A stretch of 64,000 nt of DNA, taken from the NCBI RefSeq assembly GCF_039539965.1, contig NZ_BAABED010000001.1, positions 4,774,001 through 4,838,000 on the forward strand, read 5' to 3'. Numbering within the stretch: the first letter of the stretch is position 1; every line of letters begins with the position of its first letter. The stretch comes from Arthrobacter methylotrophus (GTDB lineage: Bacteria; Actinomycetota; Actinomycetes; Actinomycetales; Micrococcaceae). Below, in pieces: positions 33,529 to 42,397 of this stretch. The notes beneath the pieces were generated by a model. It saw only the letters and a program-made list of their open reading frames with translations, made no database searches and was not told where the DNA came from. The translations under genes were made by a program, and so were the position numbers.

Positions 33529-34107
33529 ATGGATGACAAAGCGATTTTGCTCAAATACCTGCGTGCGCGCCGAGGCGAGCTCCTCGGCAAGCTCGACGGA
33601 CTCGACGAGTACGACGTCCGCCGGCCCATGACCGCTACCGGGACCAACCTGCTGGGGCTTGTGAAGCATGTGGCCAGCGTGGAGCTTGGGTACTTCGGGG
33701 AGGTCTTTGGCCGGCCTAGCGGCAGGGACTTGCCTTGGTTTGCCGACGATGCCGAGGCCGACGCCGATCTGTGGGTTCCGTCCGAAGAGAGCAGGGAGGA
33801 GATCATCGAACTGCATCACTTCTCGGCCGAGCACAGCGATGCAACTATCGAGTCCCTGCATCTGGACGCTCCTGGGAAGGTGCCGTGGTGGGCGGAAGAA
33901 CGCCGCCACGTGACCCTTCATCAGATCCTGGTGCATATGTGCGTCGAGACGGCTCAGCATCTGGGGCATGCCGACATCCTCAGGGAACTCATCGATGGCT
34001 CCGCCGGGAAAGGCCCTGGAGACCCGAATTTGTCACAGCGCAGCACCGAAGAATGGGGTGATCACCGGGCCCGGATTGAAGCCGCGGCTCGCCAGGCAGC
34101 CAGGTAG
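33529..34107 (+). CDS. DinB-family (DUF664-type) protein
   Basis: The 192-residue product has the DinB four-helix plan with the metal-binding His residues in LVKHVASVELGYFGEVFG and LHQILVHMCVETAQHLGHAD. Such proteins are metal-dependent, often bacillithiol/mycothiol-linked transferases; the partner here is unknown. The ATG at 33529 lies 7 nt after TATAGT (33516-33521), so it was taken as a leaderless start rather than the ATG 93 nt upstream. Confidence 0.8.
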   Translation: MDDKAILLKYLRARRGELLGKLDGLDEYDVRRPMTATGTNLLGLVKHVASVELGYFGEVFGRPSGRDLPWFADDAEADADLWVPSEESREEIIELHHFSAEHSDATIESLHLDAPGKVPWWAEERRHVTLHQILVHMCVETAQHLGHADILRELIDGSAGKGPGDPNLSQRSTEEWGDHRARIEAAARQAAR

Positions 34108-34112
34108 GAATC

Positions 34113-34580
34113 TCACGCCCCGATGGAACCCAGGTCCTTCGAAAACGCCAAGTGCTTGATTTCTTCCGGATCCGCATCGAGGTCGAACAAAGGGGTGTAG
34201 CCGGTAGCCAGATAGAGGTTCTTGGCTTCGGGCTGCCGCGGACCCGTGGTCAGGTAGATCTGCCGGTAGCCGCGCCGGGCGGCCTCGGCTTCCAGCTCCG
34301 CGAGAACCACCCGGGCCAACCCTCGACGCCGGTGTGCCGAGTGGGTCCAGATCCGCTTGAGTTCCGCCGTGCTGGAGTCGTAGCGGCGGAATGCCCCGCC
34401 CGCGACGGTTTCGCCGTCTTCCTGCAGGATGAGCAGGGCGCCGTGGGGTGCGGTAAACTCGCCGGCCGGGTACCTGTTGAGCTCCTCGGCCGCGCCACCG
34501 CTGCCAAACAAGTCCCCGTAGCGCGTGGTGTATTCGACGGCGAGTTCCTCCAGGAGGGGTTTTACGCGCGGATCGTGCAT
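34113..34580 (-). CDS. GNAT family N-acetyltransferase
   Basis: The 155-residue protein has the GNAT acetyl-CoA motif as H-R-R-R-G-L-A-R-V-V-L (motif A) and a C-terminal YLATGYTPLFDLD block. The acceptor is unknown. The start at 34580 is preferred: the 20 codons upstream in frame come from palindrome P3 copy a (34600-34669) and do not resemble the family. Confidence 0.8.
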   Translation of the reverse strand: MHDPRVKPLLEELAVEYTTRYGDLFGSGGAAEELNRYPAGEFTAPHGALLILQEDGETVAGGAFRRYDSSTAELKRIWTHSAHRRRGLARVVLAELEAEAARRGYRQIYLTTGPRQPEAKNLYLATGYTPLFDLDADPEEIKHLAFSKDLGSIGA

Positions 34581-34599
34581 GGGCAGACTCAGAACACCC

Positions 34600-34669
34600 C
34601 ACCCAACTGGGTCGCATTTGTTGTCGTTATGAGGCGTCATAGCGACAACAAATGCGAGCTAGTTGGGTG
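34600..34669. repeat. P3 palindromic repeat, copy a (70 bp)
   Basis: Arms CACCCAACTGGGTCGCATTT and AAATGCGAGCTAGTTGGGTG continue inward through TGTTGTCGTTATGA / TCATAGCGACAACA, giving about 30-bp arms with few mismatches. The stop codon of the FAD-dependent gene (34637-34639) lies inside. The second copy, also 70 bp, is at 52416-52485. Confidence 0.9.
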
Positions 34670-36595
34670 GCCGGTGCCGGGGTGAGCGGCAGAGGGGGCG
34701 GCGAGTTCGGTGAGGAGGCGGCGGGCCAAGGCGTCGTTCTCGCGGAACGGTGCAGCGTTGGTGCCGGGCCGCGCGAACGCACCCGCGCCCCAACCCGAGG
34801 TCCAGGGTCCGACGGCGAAGAGGCCCACCTGCCGTCCGCCGTCGGGAGCCAACACCTCGTGCGAACTCGAGACCAACAGCTTACCCGTGGAGTGGGGACC
34901 GTCCGAGGTGAGGAGCAACTGTTCGGTTCCCCAACCGGCGTCGTGCAGGTCCGCCAGCGCAGGGTTCGCTGAGCGCGCCACCGACGGCGGCGGCAAGCGG
35001 GCTTCGATATATGCCGGTGCGTCCACCACCACGGGTGATTGGAAGGATCCGGCCACGAACCGGCCGCTGGCCTCGTCCGGACGCACCCACATCCCGGGCC
35101 CAAGGAACTGCAGCAATCCGACCCTGTGCAGGGCGAGGGTTTCATGGAGACGGTGCGGTGGCGGCCCGGAATCCACGAAGCTGAAGAAGCCGTGCCACCA
35201 TCCGTGCACCGCTTGCTGGGAGCGCGAATTGAGCCGCTCCTGGGGGACCAGCCGGCCTAGCTCCATGTAGACGCGGAGGAGGGCTGAAAACAAGGCCAAC
35301 GTCTCCGAATGGTCGGGGCTGGTGCGGAGGTTGAGGTCGCGTTCGATGTAGCTCACCACGGACCTCTGAACGGCAGCGTGGTCCGCGAAGGCGCAGCCGC
35401 TGAAGGGTTGGTCCAGCGCTTCGAGGTCCAGCCGGAGCGCCGGGTCCGGGATCGCCGCAGCAACGAGGTCTTCGCGTTCGCGGCTATACCAATCCAGAGC
35501 ATCGAAGCGCGCCGAAAACTCGTCCCAGCCGCCGCGGACCCGTTCCGGATAGCCGGTGAAGAGCTCGCGGTAATAGGCGTAGCCGGCGTCCTTGGCGACG
35601 AGGGGCCAGAGCTGGGCGCGGAAATCCAGTTCTTCGTGGGCCTCAAGCAGCGATTCGACGGCGGCCGCGGTGAAGTACCGCAGTGCGCCGACGGGCTCCC
35701 CGCGCAGGGTGGAAGAGATCTTGGAGTGGTAGGGGACTCCGCGCCGGGAGCCTGCCCAGAGCCGCGGTTCGGCGCCGGACGGCACATAGTCCAGGCCGCC
35801 GTCGGGCCTGTTTTCGAAATGGCCGCCGCGCCCCTCGAACAAGAGCACCAGCAGGTCGACAAACGCCAGCCCCATGCCTGAGACCAGGACGTCCTGGCCG
35901 GGGGCGATCGCTGAATAGCCGACGTCGGCGGTATACGACGGCGCCGCGTGGAACCCTCCGTGCCGGGCGGCGAAGTCCGCGAGGCGTGCCGATTCCGGCT
36001 CGGTTTGGGAATCTGTGTGGCCCAGCGAATACACGACGAGGCCGGCCTCGAGCATCGTACCCGAGGAGAGCCGAACGCTGTACCTCGCGCCGCCGTCGGG
36101 CAGCTGTGAATGCTCGACGGCGGTGGCCGTGTCCCGGTGAACCGTCACTTCGGCGTCCGGTCCGAGGCCCGCAACGGCGTGACGGAAGAACCATTCGAGG
36201 TACTTGCCCTGGAGCTGGCGGCTGGGAAATGAGGCTGGAGTCAGCGTCCGAAGCTGCTCAAGGATATGTGGCTCCAATGGCGGAACGTCGCGGATGGACC
36301 CGTCGAGCACTCCGGCAGCCCAGGCGGCCAGTCCCGGACCCTTGACGGGGGGACCGGCGCAGGCCACGGAGCCGTCGGTGAACATCGTGACGTCCGCAGC
36401 GGTGGAGTTGAGCAGAAGCCCCGGGCTCTGGTCATAGCGCCAGATCCTCCCGGAACCGGGTTCATGCGGCTCCACGATGTGGATGGCCAGAGGGCCGTCG
36501 AAGAGTCCGGGCTTGTTGGCCGTGAGCCGTTCGAGGATGCCGGCTGAGCGCGGACCACCGCCGATGAAGGTGATGGTGGGGACAGAGGACGGCAT
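34637..36595 (-). CDS. FAD/NAD(P)-binding protein (NAD_binding_9 type)
   Basis: The 652-residue protein has a Rossmann N-terminus (ITFIGGGPRSAGILERL, residues about 8-24) and the GRIWRYDQSPGLLLNSTAADVTMF segment of the large FAD-NAD(P)-binding family found near uptake and monooxygenase genes. The reaction is unknown. The ATG at 36595 follows CAGGAG. The last ten residues (HPTSSHLLSL) are encoded by palindrome P3, so the original C-terminus was changed by the repeat. It is divergent from the ABC transporter at 36922, with tandem repeats between. Confidence 0.78.
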   Translation of the reverse strand: MPSSVPTITFIGGGPRSAGILERLTANKPGLFDGPLAIHIVEPHEPGSGRIWRYDQSPGLLLNSTAADVTMFTDGSVACAGPPVKGPGLAAWAAGVLDGSIRDVPPLEPHILEQLRTLTPASFPSRQLQGKYLEWFFRHAVAGLGPDAEVTVHRDTATAVEHSQLPDGGARYSVRLSSGTMLEAGLVVYSLGHTDSQTEPESARLADFAARHGGFHAAPSYTADVGYSAIAPGQDVLVSGMGLAFVDLLVLLFEGRGGHFENRPDGGLDYVPSGAEPRLWAGSRRGVPYHSKISSTLRGEPVGALRYFTAAAVESLLEAHEELDFRAQLWPLVAKDAGYAYYRELFTGYPERVRGGWDEFSARFDALDWYSREREDLVAAAIPDPALRLDLEALDQPFSGCAFADHAAVQRSVVSYIERDLNLRTSPDHSETLALFSALLRVYMELGRLVPQERLNSRSQQAVHGWWHGFFSFVDSGPPPHRLHETLALHRVGLLQFLGPGMWVRPDEASGRFVAGSFQSPVVVDAPAYIEARLPPPSVARSANPALADLHDAGWGTEQLLLTSDGPHSTGKLLVSSSHEVLAPDGGRQVGLFAVGPWTSGWGAGAFARPGTNAAPFRENDALARRLLTELAAPSAAHPGTGHPTSSHLLSL

Positions 36596-36740
36596 GGCAA
36601 CTCCTGTTTGCAGTGGCTGGTGGTACCCGAGCCTAGGGAGGTGGTGGGGCTTCGGTCGAGGCCGGGGTAACGGCCGTTCACCACACGTCACGGAGCGTCA
36701 ACAGGCGCAAAGAACGGACTCATATGGCTCCATATGAAGC

Positions 36741-36820
36741 GGCGCGAAGCGCCATGAGGCCGCGCGAAGCGCCATGAAGCCGCGCGAAGCGCCATGAAGC
36801 CGCGCGAAGCGCCATGAAGC
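36741..36820. repeat. 20-bp tandem repeat between divergent genes
   Basis: Four 20-bp units (CGCGCGAAGCGCCATGAAGC; the first differs at two positions) lie in the 326-bp gap between the FAD protein and the ABC permease gene. Each unit contains the small inverted repeat GCGC-GAA-GCGC. A CATATGGCTCCATATG palindrome lies directly before the array (36721-36736). TAGATT at about 36871 is a possible -10 for the transporter. Confidence 0.85.
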
Positions 36821-36921
36821 ACCGTGAAGAAGTGCAAAAATCCGCCTTGCAGCCGCTTCCAGGACGCCCCTAGATTGGCTGCCATCCGATAGCCAACAAC
36901 CGATACGAAGCGAGGTGGCGC

Positions 36922-37986
36922 GTGAGTTCAGCAGCAACCACGGTGGCGCAGTCCGCACAGCAATCTGCACCGGAACCGGCGCCCGGCGCCTTTTTGGAAC
37001 ACAGCGCCGTCACGGAAAGCCCGGCGGCCGCCGCTTCCCCGGGTGACATCGCCCGGCCCGCAGCCGACTACTCCCGCTACAAAGTGGTCCCGGCCCGGCG
37101 TCCTTGGCGCTGGGTAGGCACGGTGCTGGTGGCGCTCGGCGTCGTCGCCGTCGCCTGGTCACTCGCGACGAATCCGCGCTGGGAGTGGGGCGTCGTGGCG
37201 CAATGGTTCACCGCACAATCCGTGGTGAACGGCCTCGTGGAGACCCTCAAGCTCACGGTCATCTCCGGGGCGCTCGGCTTTGTCCTCGGTTTCATCTTGG
37301 CGCTCATGAGGCTTTCCGCGTCCCCGCTGCTGGTCTCGGTGTCATGGACGTTCTCCTGGATCTTCCGCTCCACGCCATTGCTGGTCCAGATGCTGCTTTG
37401 GTACAACCTGGGGTACCTCTACGAGAAGATCAGCCTAGGTATCCCCTTCACGGATATCCGCTTCTTCGAGGTCCAGACCACCACCCTCATCAGCCAATTC
37501 GCGGCTGCAGTCCTGGGCCTGACCCTCAACCAAGCGGCGTACTCTGCCGAGATCATCCGTGGCGGCATCCTCTCGGTGGATCAAGGCCAGCTTGAAGCAG
37601 CCGCGGCCCTGGGCATTCCGGCCTGGCGGCGGTCCACCAGGATCGTCCTGCCGCAGGCCATGCGGGCCATTCTGCCTACCGCTTTCAACGAGATCATCGG
37701 CTTGGTCAAGGGAACGTCGATCGTCTACGTCCTGGCCTACTCCGAGCTCTTCTACACCGTGCAGGTCATCTACAACCGCACCCAGCAGGTCCTTCCGCTG
37801 CTCCTTGTGGCGACGCTCTGGTACGTGGCCATTACCTCGGTACTGAGTGTCTTCCAGTACTACATTGAGCGCCACTACTCGAAGGGCGCCGTCCGCAACC
37901 TGCCCCTGACTCCGCTGCAGAAGGCAAGGAAGTTCTTTGCCACCCACGCGCCAGTGAACCTTGACCGAACGAAGGAACCCCGATGA
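36922..37986 (+). CDS. Polar amino acid-type ABC transporter permease
   Basis: The 354-residue membrane protein belongs to the HisM/GlnP family: after a 70-residue cytoplasmic Ala/Pro-rich N-terminus it has about five to six helices, SWIFRSTPLLVQMLLWY (the family F-R-x-T-P motif), and the EAA loop EAAAALGIPAWRRSTRIVLPQA. It pairs with the ATPase encoded next, overlapping 4 bp. The GTG follows GAGGTGG. Context with luciferase-like monooxygenases suggests uptake of an organosulfur or similar compound; that is inference. Confidence 0.87.
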   Translation: MSSAATTVAQSAQQSAPEPAPGAFLEHSAVTESPAAAASPGDIARPAADYSRYKVVPARRPWRWVGTVLVALGVVAVAWSLATNPRWEWGVVAQWFTAQSVVNGLVETLKLTVISGALGFVLGFILALMRLSASPLLVSVSWTFSWIFRSTPLLVQMLLWYNLGYLYEKISLGIPFTDIRFFEVQTTTLISQFAAAVLGLTLNQAAYSAEIIRGGILSVDQGQLEAAAALGIPAWRRSTRIVLPQAMRAILPTAFNEIIGLVKGTSIVYVLAYSELFYTVQVIYNRTQQVLPLLLVATLWYVAITSVLSVFQYYIERHYSKGAVRNLPLTPLQKARKFFATHAPVNLDRTKEPR

Positions 37987-38774
37987 CCACCACAAGCCGC
38001 GGCCACGTGGACATCACCAACGTGCGCAAGTCCTTTGGGGGAACGGACGTCCTCAAGGGTGTGAGCCTCACGGTTCCGCCAGGAGGAGTCGCAGTGATCG
38101 TGGGGCCCTCCGGCTCCGGGAAATCCACGCTCCTGCGGACCATCAACCATTTGGAAAAGGTGGACGGCGGGTACATCACCATCGACGGCCAGTTGGTGGG
38201 CTACCAGGTCCGCGGGAACAAGCTGCACGAACTGCGCGAGAAGGACATCCTCCAGCAGCGCACGGACATCGGCATGGTGTTCCAGAACTTCAACCTGTTC
38301 CCCCACCTCACCGCACTGGAAAACGTGACTGAAGCGCCCGTCGTCGCGCTCCACCGGAATAAGACCGAGGCCCGCAAGCGTGCGCTGAAACTTTTGGACC
38401 GCGTGGGCCTCAAGGACCGGGCCGACGCCTACCCAAGGCAATTGTCCGGCGGCCAGCAACAGCGTGTTGCCATTGCCCGGGCACTGGCCCTCGACCCCAA
38501 GATCCTGCTCTTCGACGAGCCCACCTCGGCACTGGACCCGGAGCTCGTCAACGAAGTCCTGGACGTCATCCGCGAACTCGCCACCTCCGGCACCACCTTG
38601 ATCATCGTCACGCACGAAATGGGCTTTGCCCGCGATGTGGCGGACACCGTGGTCTTCATGGACGACGGCCAGATCGTGGAGCAGGGCAGTCCCCAGGAGA
38701 TCTTCGCTAATCCCCGGGAGGCCCGGACGCGCAGCTTCTTCTCCAAAGTCATCGAACCAGCTTTCAACATCTGA
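37983..38774 (+). CDS. Polar amino acid-type ABC transporter ATPase
   Basis: The 263-residue protein is a GlnQ/HisP-type ATPase with Walker A GPSGSGKST (about residues 41-49), Q-loop F-Q-N-F-N-L-F-P-H, signature LSGGQQQRVAIARALA, Walker B ILLFDEPTSALDPEL and the switch His in VTHEMGFARDVAD. It is complete and coupled to the permease gene by an ATGA overlap. Confidence 0.92.
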   Translation: MTTTSRGHVDITNVRKSFGGTDVLKGVSLTVPPGGVAVIVGPSGSGKSTLLRTINHLEKVDGGYITIDGQLVGYQVRGNKLHELREKDILQQRTDIGMVFQNFNLFPHLTALENVTEAPVVALHRNKTEARKRALKLLDRVGLKDRADAYPRQLSGGQQQRVAIARALALDPKILLFDEPTSALDPELVNEVLDVIRELATSGTTLIIVTHEMGFARDVADTVVFMDDGQIVEQGSPQEIFANPREARTRSFFSKVIEPAFNI

Positions 38775-38786
38775 GGACCCATCACT

Positions 38787-39645
38787 ATGCCACGCATCAA
38801 AACCAAACTCCTGGCGCTCGCGGTGCTGCCCGCCGTCGTCCTTCCGGTGCTCGCCGCTTGCTCGGACCGCGGCGCTTCGGCAGCCGGTGCCAGCCCGTCC
38901 ACAAGCACCGCGCGCAACGGCGTCGCCTACAACACCTCACCGGAGCAGAACCGAATCCGCGCGGAAAAGGATCCCGGCGCAGCAGCCGAGGTGCCGGCCG
39001 CGATCGGCAAGGACGGCAAACTGACCGTCGGCACCACGGCCGCAGCCATTCCGCTATCCTTCTATGCCACGGACAACAAGACGCCCATCGGCGTCGAAGT
39101 GGACATTGCCCCAGCTCGTCGCGGACAAGCTGGGGCTCGCACTGGACGTGCAGGTCACCCCGTGGGGGAACTGGCCGCTCAAGACCCAGTCCGGGGATTT
39201 TGAAGCCGTGTTCTCGAACGTGGGCATCAACAAGGATCGGGTGAAACTGTTCGACTTCTCCACCTACAACATCAAGGGCGCGGACGATATCTCCGGTCTG
39301 AAGGTCTCGGTGGGCTCGGGCACCAACCAGGAAAAGATCCTCCTGGCATGGAACAAGGACCTCGAATCCCGCGGCAAGGCACCGGCAATCCTGCAGTACT
39401 ACTCTTCCGACGCCGACACCATTCTGGCGCTCTCCTCCAGCCGGACGGACCTGAACCTTGCGCCCTACCCCTCTGTGTCCTACCGGGAGAACACCCGGAA
39501 CGACCTGAAAGTGGTGGGCAAGGTCAACGCAGGCTGGCCTTCCGAGACCCTTGTCGCGGCCACCACCCTCAAAGGCAACGGCCTGGCTCCGGCCATCACG
39601 GATGCCCTGAATTCCGCCATCAAGGACGGATCCTACGGCAAGGCT
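38787..39645 (+). pseudogene. Frameshifted amino-acid-type substrate-binding lipoprotein
   Basis: The gene starts like its intact paralogue at 47300-48280: signal and lipobox (VLAAC, Cys 25), NTSPEQNRIRAEKDPGA and TVGTTAAAIPLSFYATDNKT. In the C4 run at 39109-39112 one extra C shifts the frame: V-E-V-D-I-A should continue QLVADKLGLALDV, which is found in the next frame. Compared with the paralogue, about 15 residues are missing after FDFSTYN (before IKGADD). The end, after IKDGSYGK, is cut and joined to the tail of another gene. Three lesions make a sequencing error alone unlikely, though the single C could be one. Confidence 0.85.
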
Positions 39646-39646
39646 A

Positions 39647-39839
39647 CGCCGCCAATCGCTCACTCACGGCGACCCCGGGTGGCGACGGCTCCGTGGTGCT
39701 CGACTTCAACCGCGCCGTCAACCTCCCCTGCGCCTACACAGACCTTGCGAGCTGCCCGCTCCCACCCGCGGAAAACAGGCTGACCGTGGCCATCGAAGCC
39801 GGCGAACAGATCCCCTACGAAAGGCAGGAGCAGCAGTGA
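39647..39839 (+). pseudogene. 3' remnant of a DUF1684 gene
   Basis: In the frame ending at 39839 the sequence reads GGDGSVVLDFNRAVNLPCAY, then LASCPLPPAENRLTVAIEAG. This is the conserved C-terminal end of DUF1684 proteins (D-F-N-R-A-x-N-P-P-C and C-P-L-P-P-x-E-N-R-L). The upstream three quarters of that family is missing; a deletion joined it to the binding-protein gene near 39645. Its stop overlaps the next start (GTGA), so this tail keeps the translational link to the monooxygenase. Confidence 0.8.
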
Positions 39840-40984
39840 GCGGCACCCCTGGCGCGGACCGGCAAGGATTCCTGGCCCTTGAACTCGACGGCGACGGCTC
39901 CCATCCCGCGGCATGGCGCAAGGCGCGGCATGCGCCGGATGAGCTGCTGAATGGTTCGCGAATCCGGAGCACGGTGCTGGCCGCGGAATCGGCCGGCTTC
40001 CACGTTGCGACGTTCGCCGACGGGCCTGTGGGCGCGGGGTCCGATGTTGTGGGCCGCGTGAATGCCCTGCAGCGGGCCGCCTTCGCCGGGCCGGTGACGG
40101 GTTCCATCGTGCTGGTGCCGGAGGTGGATACCGTCTACACCGAACCGTTCCACATCTCAACGCAACTGGCGAGCCTGGACTATGTCTCGGGAGGGCGGGC
40201 CGGTTGGCTCGTCGCGGCGAGCGGTTCCGCAGAGGAGGCCGCCGCCGTCGGGCGCTCTTTTGTGGAGGGCAACGCCTTGGCGCAAGAAGCTGCGGCGTCG
40301 GTGGAAGTGAGCCGGCGGCTTTGGGATTCTTGGGAGGACGACGCCGTGATCGGCGATGTCGCCACCGGACGGTACCTTGACGTCGACAAACTGCACTACG
40401 TCGACTTCGAGACGCCAGCGGATTTCGTCGGAGCCGGATATTCCGTGAAGGGGCCATCCATCATTCCGCGTCCACTGCAGGGGCAGCTTCCCGTGGTAGC
40501 ACAGGCTTCCTTGCTTCCTTCGTCCGTCGACGCGGTGCTGGTGTCCACGCCGACGACCTCGCTGCTCATCGAGGAGCTTGCGGAGGTGCGCGCCCGCCGG
40601 ACCGTTGTTGGGGGCGGCCCGGCGGTCGTGGCAGAGCTCGACGTCGTCCTCGACTCGCGCGGGCAAAGCGCCTCCACGCGGCTGGCCGAACTGGAGGCGC
40701 ATACCCCCTGGGCGAGTTCCCGCGCGCGTTTCGTGGGCACTGCCGCGGAGCTGGTGGACTTCCTCGCTGACGTGCTTGCCGTGGCCGACGGGGTGCGGTT
40801 GCATCCGGCCGTGCTGGATGTGGAACTCGAGGAGTTGGCGCAACTGGTTCTGCCCGAACTGCGGCGCCGTGGAGCCCTGAAGCCGGTTGCCCAAGGTGGC
40901 ACGTTCAGGGAGTTGCTGGGTCTGGGGAGGCCGACGAGCCGGTACGCGTCGCCGGCCGCCGCCGTCGTTGGCACGGGAAACTGA
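39836..40984 (+). CDS. Luciferase-like (LLM class) flavin-dependent monooxygenase 1
   Basis: The 382-residue product belongs to the bacterial luciferase-like superfamily (VGRVNALQRAAFAGPVTGSI, TQLASLDYVSGGRAGWLVA, and the RLWDSWEDDAVIGD segment typical of the NtaA/SnaA/DszA branch). It is shorter than the usual 430-460 residues and diverged in its second half. It would use reduced FMN and oxygen to oxidise a small substrate, perhaps cleaving a C-S or C-N bond. The GTG overlaps the DUF1684 tail, and the next monooxygenase follows after 9 nt. Confidence 0.78.
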   Translation: MSGTPGADRQGFLALELDGDGSHPAAWRKARHAPDELLNGSRIRSTVLAAESAGFHVATFADGPVGAGSDVVGRVNALQRAAFAGPVTGSIVLVPEVDTVYTEPFHISTQLASLDYVSGGRAGWLVAASGSAEEAAAVGRSFVEGNALAQEAAASVEVSRRLWDSWEDDAVIGDVATGRYLDVDKLHYVDFETPADFVGAGYSVKGPSIIPRPLQGQLPVVAQASLLPSSVDAVLVSTPTTSLLIEELAEVRARRTVVGGGPAVVAELDVVLDSRGQSASTRLAELEAHTPWASSRARFVGTAAELVDFLADVLAVADGVRLHPAVLDVELEELAQLVLPELRRRGALKPVAQGGTFRELLGLGRPTSRYASPAAAVVGTGN

Positions 40985-40993
40985 GGAGAGAAA

Positions 40994-42397
40994 ATGACAC
41001 AGCACAACCGTGCTAAATTCCGGCCGAGCGGGAAGATCCAGTTCGGGATCTTTTTCCAAGGCGTCAACTCCGGCACCATCTGGAAGGCACCCGAATCCGG
41101 ATCGCAGACCGACTTCGAGTCGTTCAGGAGGATCGCCCAGACCGCCGAACGCGGGTTGTTCGCGGCATTCTTCCTAGGGGAGGGCCTGCGCTTGCGGGAG
41201 CACCTTGGCCGCCCGCATGCCCTGGATGTCGCGGGCAGGCCGGACGCGCAGACCATGCTGGCGGCGCTCGCGTCGGTGACGTCCAACATCGGGCTCGTCG
41301 CAACGCAAAACACCACCTACAACGATCCCGCCGACCTCGCGCACCGGCTCGCCTCACTCGACGTGCTCTCCGGCGGGCGAGCGGCCTGGAACGTCGTGAC
41401 CACGGACAACGCCTGGACCGGGGCCAACTTCCGGCGGGGCGGCTACCTGGACCACGCCGATCGCTATCTCCATGCCGAGGCGTTTGTGGAGACGGCTAAG
41501 GGGATCTGGGATTCGTGGGAGGACGGAGCGGTTTCCTCGTCCGTTTCAGCGGATTCCTGGGCGGTGCCATCGCACGCGCGGAGCGTGCACCACTCCGGAC
41601 AGCACTATTCCGTGGACGTGACGCCGCGGTTGCCGCGCAGCGCCCAATACAGGCCCGTGCTGTTCCAAGCCGGCGATTCCCCGGAAGGCCGCGACTTCGC
41701 TGCCCGCCAGGCGGACGTCATTTTCTCGGCGCACCCGAAGTTCGACGACGCCGTGGAGTTCCGCGCCGATATCGTCTCGCGCTCCCTGGCAGCCGGGCGC
41801 GCCGCAAACGACGTACAGATCATGCCCGCGAGCGAGTTCATCCTCGCGGCAAGCGACGAGGAAGCCCGCGAGAAGAAGGAATGGGTCCGTAGCTTGCAAA
41901 TCGGGCCGCAGCAGGCGGTGGCATACCTGGAGCAGTTCTGGGGCCGGGAGTTATCCGCCTATGATCCCGACGGCCCGCTCCCGGAGATCGATCCGGTGGT
42001 GGAGGAGACCTGCGAGACGAGGGGGAGCGGCTTCCACGGCGCCAAGGCCCGGCAACTCGCCGAGCAGTGGCGTGCCGAGGCTAAGGAGAAGGGCCTGTCC
42101 ATCAGGCAATTCGTGAGCTCGCGCACCGCAAGGGTGGACTCGACGTTCACCGGATCGTACGCAGCCGTGGCCGACACCTTGGCCGAATACGCCCGCGTGG
42201 GCGCCGTGGACGGCTTCAACATCTCGCCCTGGCTCATCCCCACGGGCCTGGATGACATCGTGAACCATCTGGTGCCCGAGCTGCAGGAACGCGGCGTGTA
42301 TCCCACGGAATATGTGGGCTCGACCCTCCGGGAAAACCTGGGGCTCGCAACGCCGGTGCGTGCAGAGCGGAACTTCAGGCTCACTCGCTCGCACTGA
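40994..42397 (+). CDS. NtaA/SnaA/DszA-type FMN-dependent monooxygenase
   Basis: The 467-residue protein is a full-length member of the NtaA/SnaA/DszA group: IQFGIFFQGVNSGTIWKAPE at the start, LASLDVLSGGRAAWNVVTT, RGGYLDHADRYLHAEAFVET and the PVLFQAGDSPEGRDFAARQA block. It needs FMNH2 from a separate reductase. ATG 40994 follows GGAGAG. It ends the transporter-monooxygenase operon and overlaps the convergent gene by 17 bp. Confidence 0.87.
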   Translation: MTQHNRAKFRPSGKIQFGIFFQGVNSGTIWKAPESGSQTDFESFRRIAQTAERGLFAAFFLGEGLRLREHLGRPHALDVAGRPDAQTMLAALASVTSNIGLVATQNTTYNDPADLAHRLASLDVLSGGRAAWNVVTTDNAWTGANFRRGGYLDHADRYLHAEAFVETAKGIWDSWEDGAVSSSVSADSWAVPSHARSVHHSGQHYSVDVTPRLPRSAQYRPVLFQAGDSPEGRDFAARQADVIFSAHPKFDDAVEFRADIVSRSLAAGRAANDVQIMPASEFILAASDEEAREKKEWVRSLQIGPQQAVAYLEQFWGRELSAYDPDGPLPEIDPVVEETCETRGSGFHGAKARQLAEQWRAEAKEKGLSIRQFVSSRTARVDSTFTGSYAAVADTLAEYARVGAVDGFNISPWLIPTGLDDIVNHLVPELQERGVYPTEYVGSTLRENLGLATPVRAERNFRLTRSH

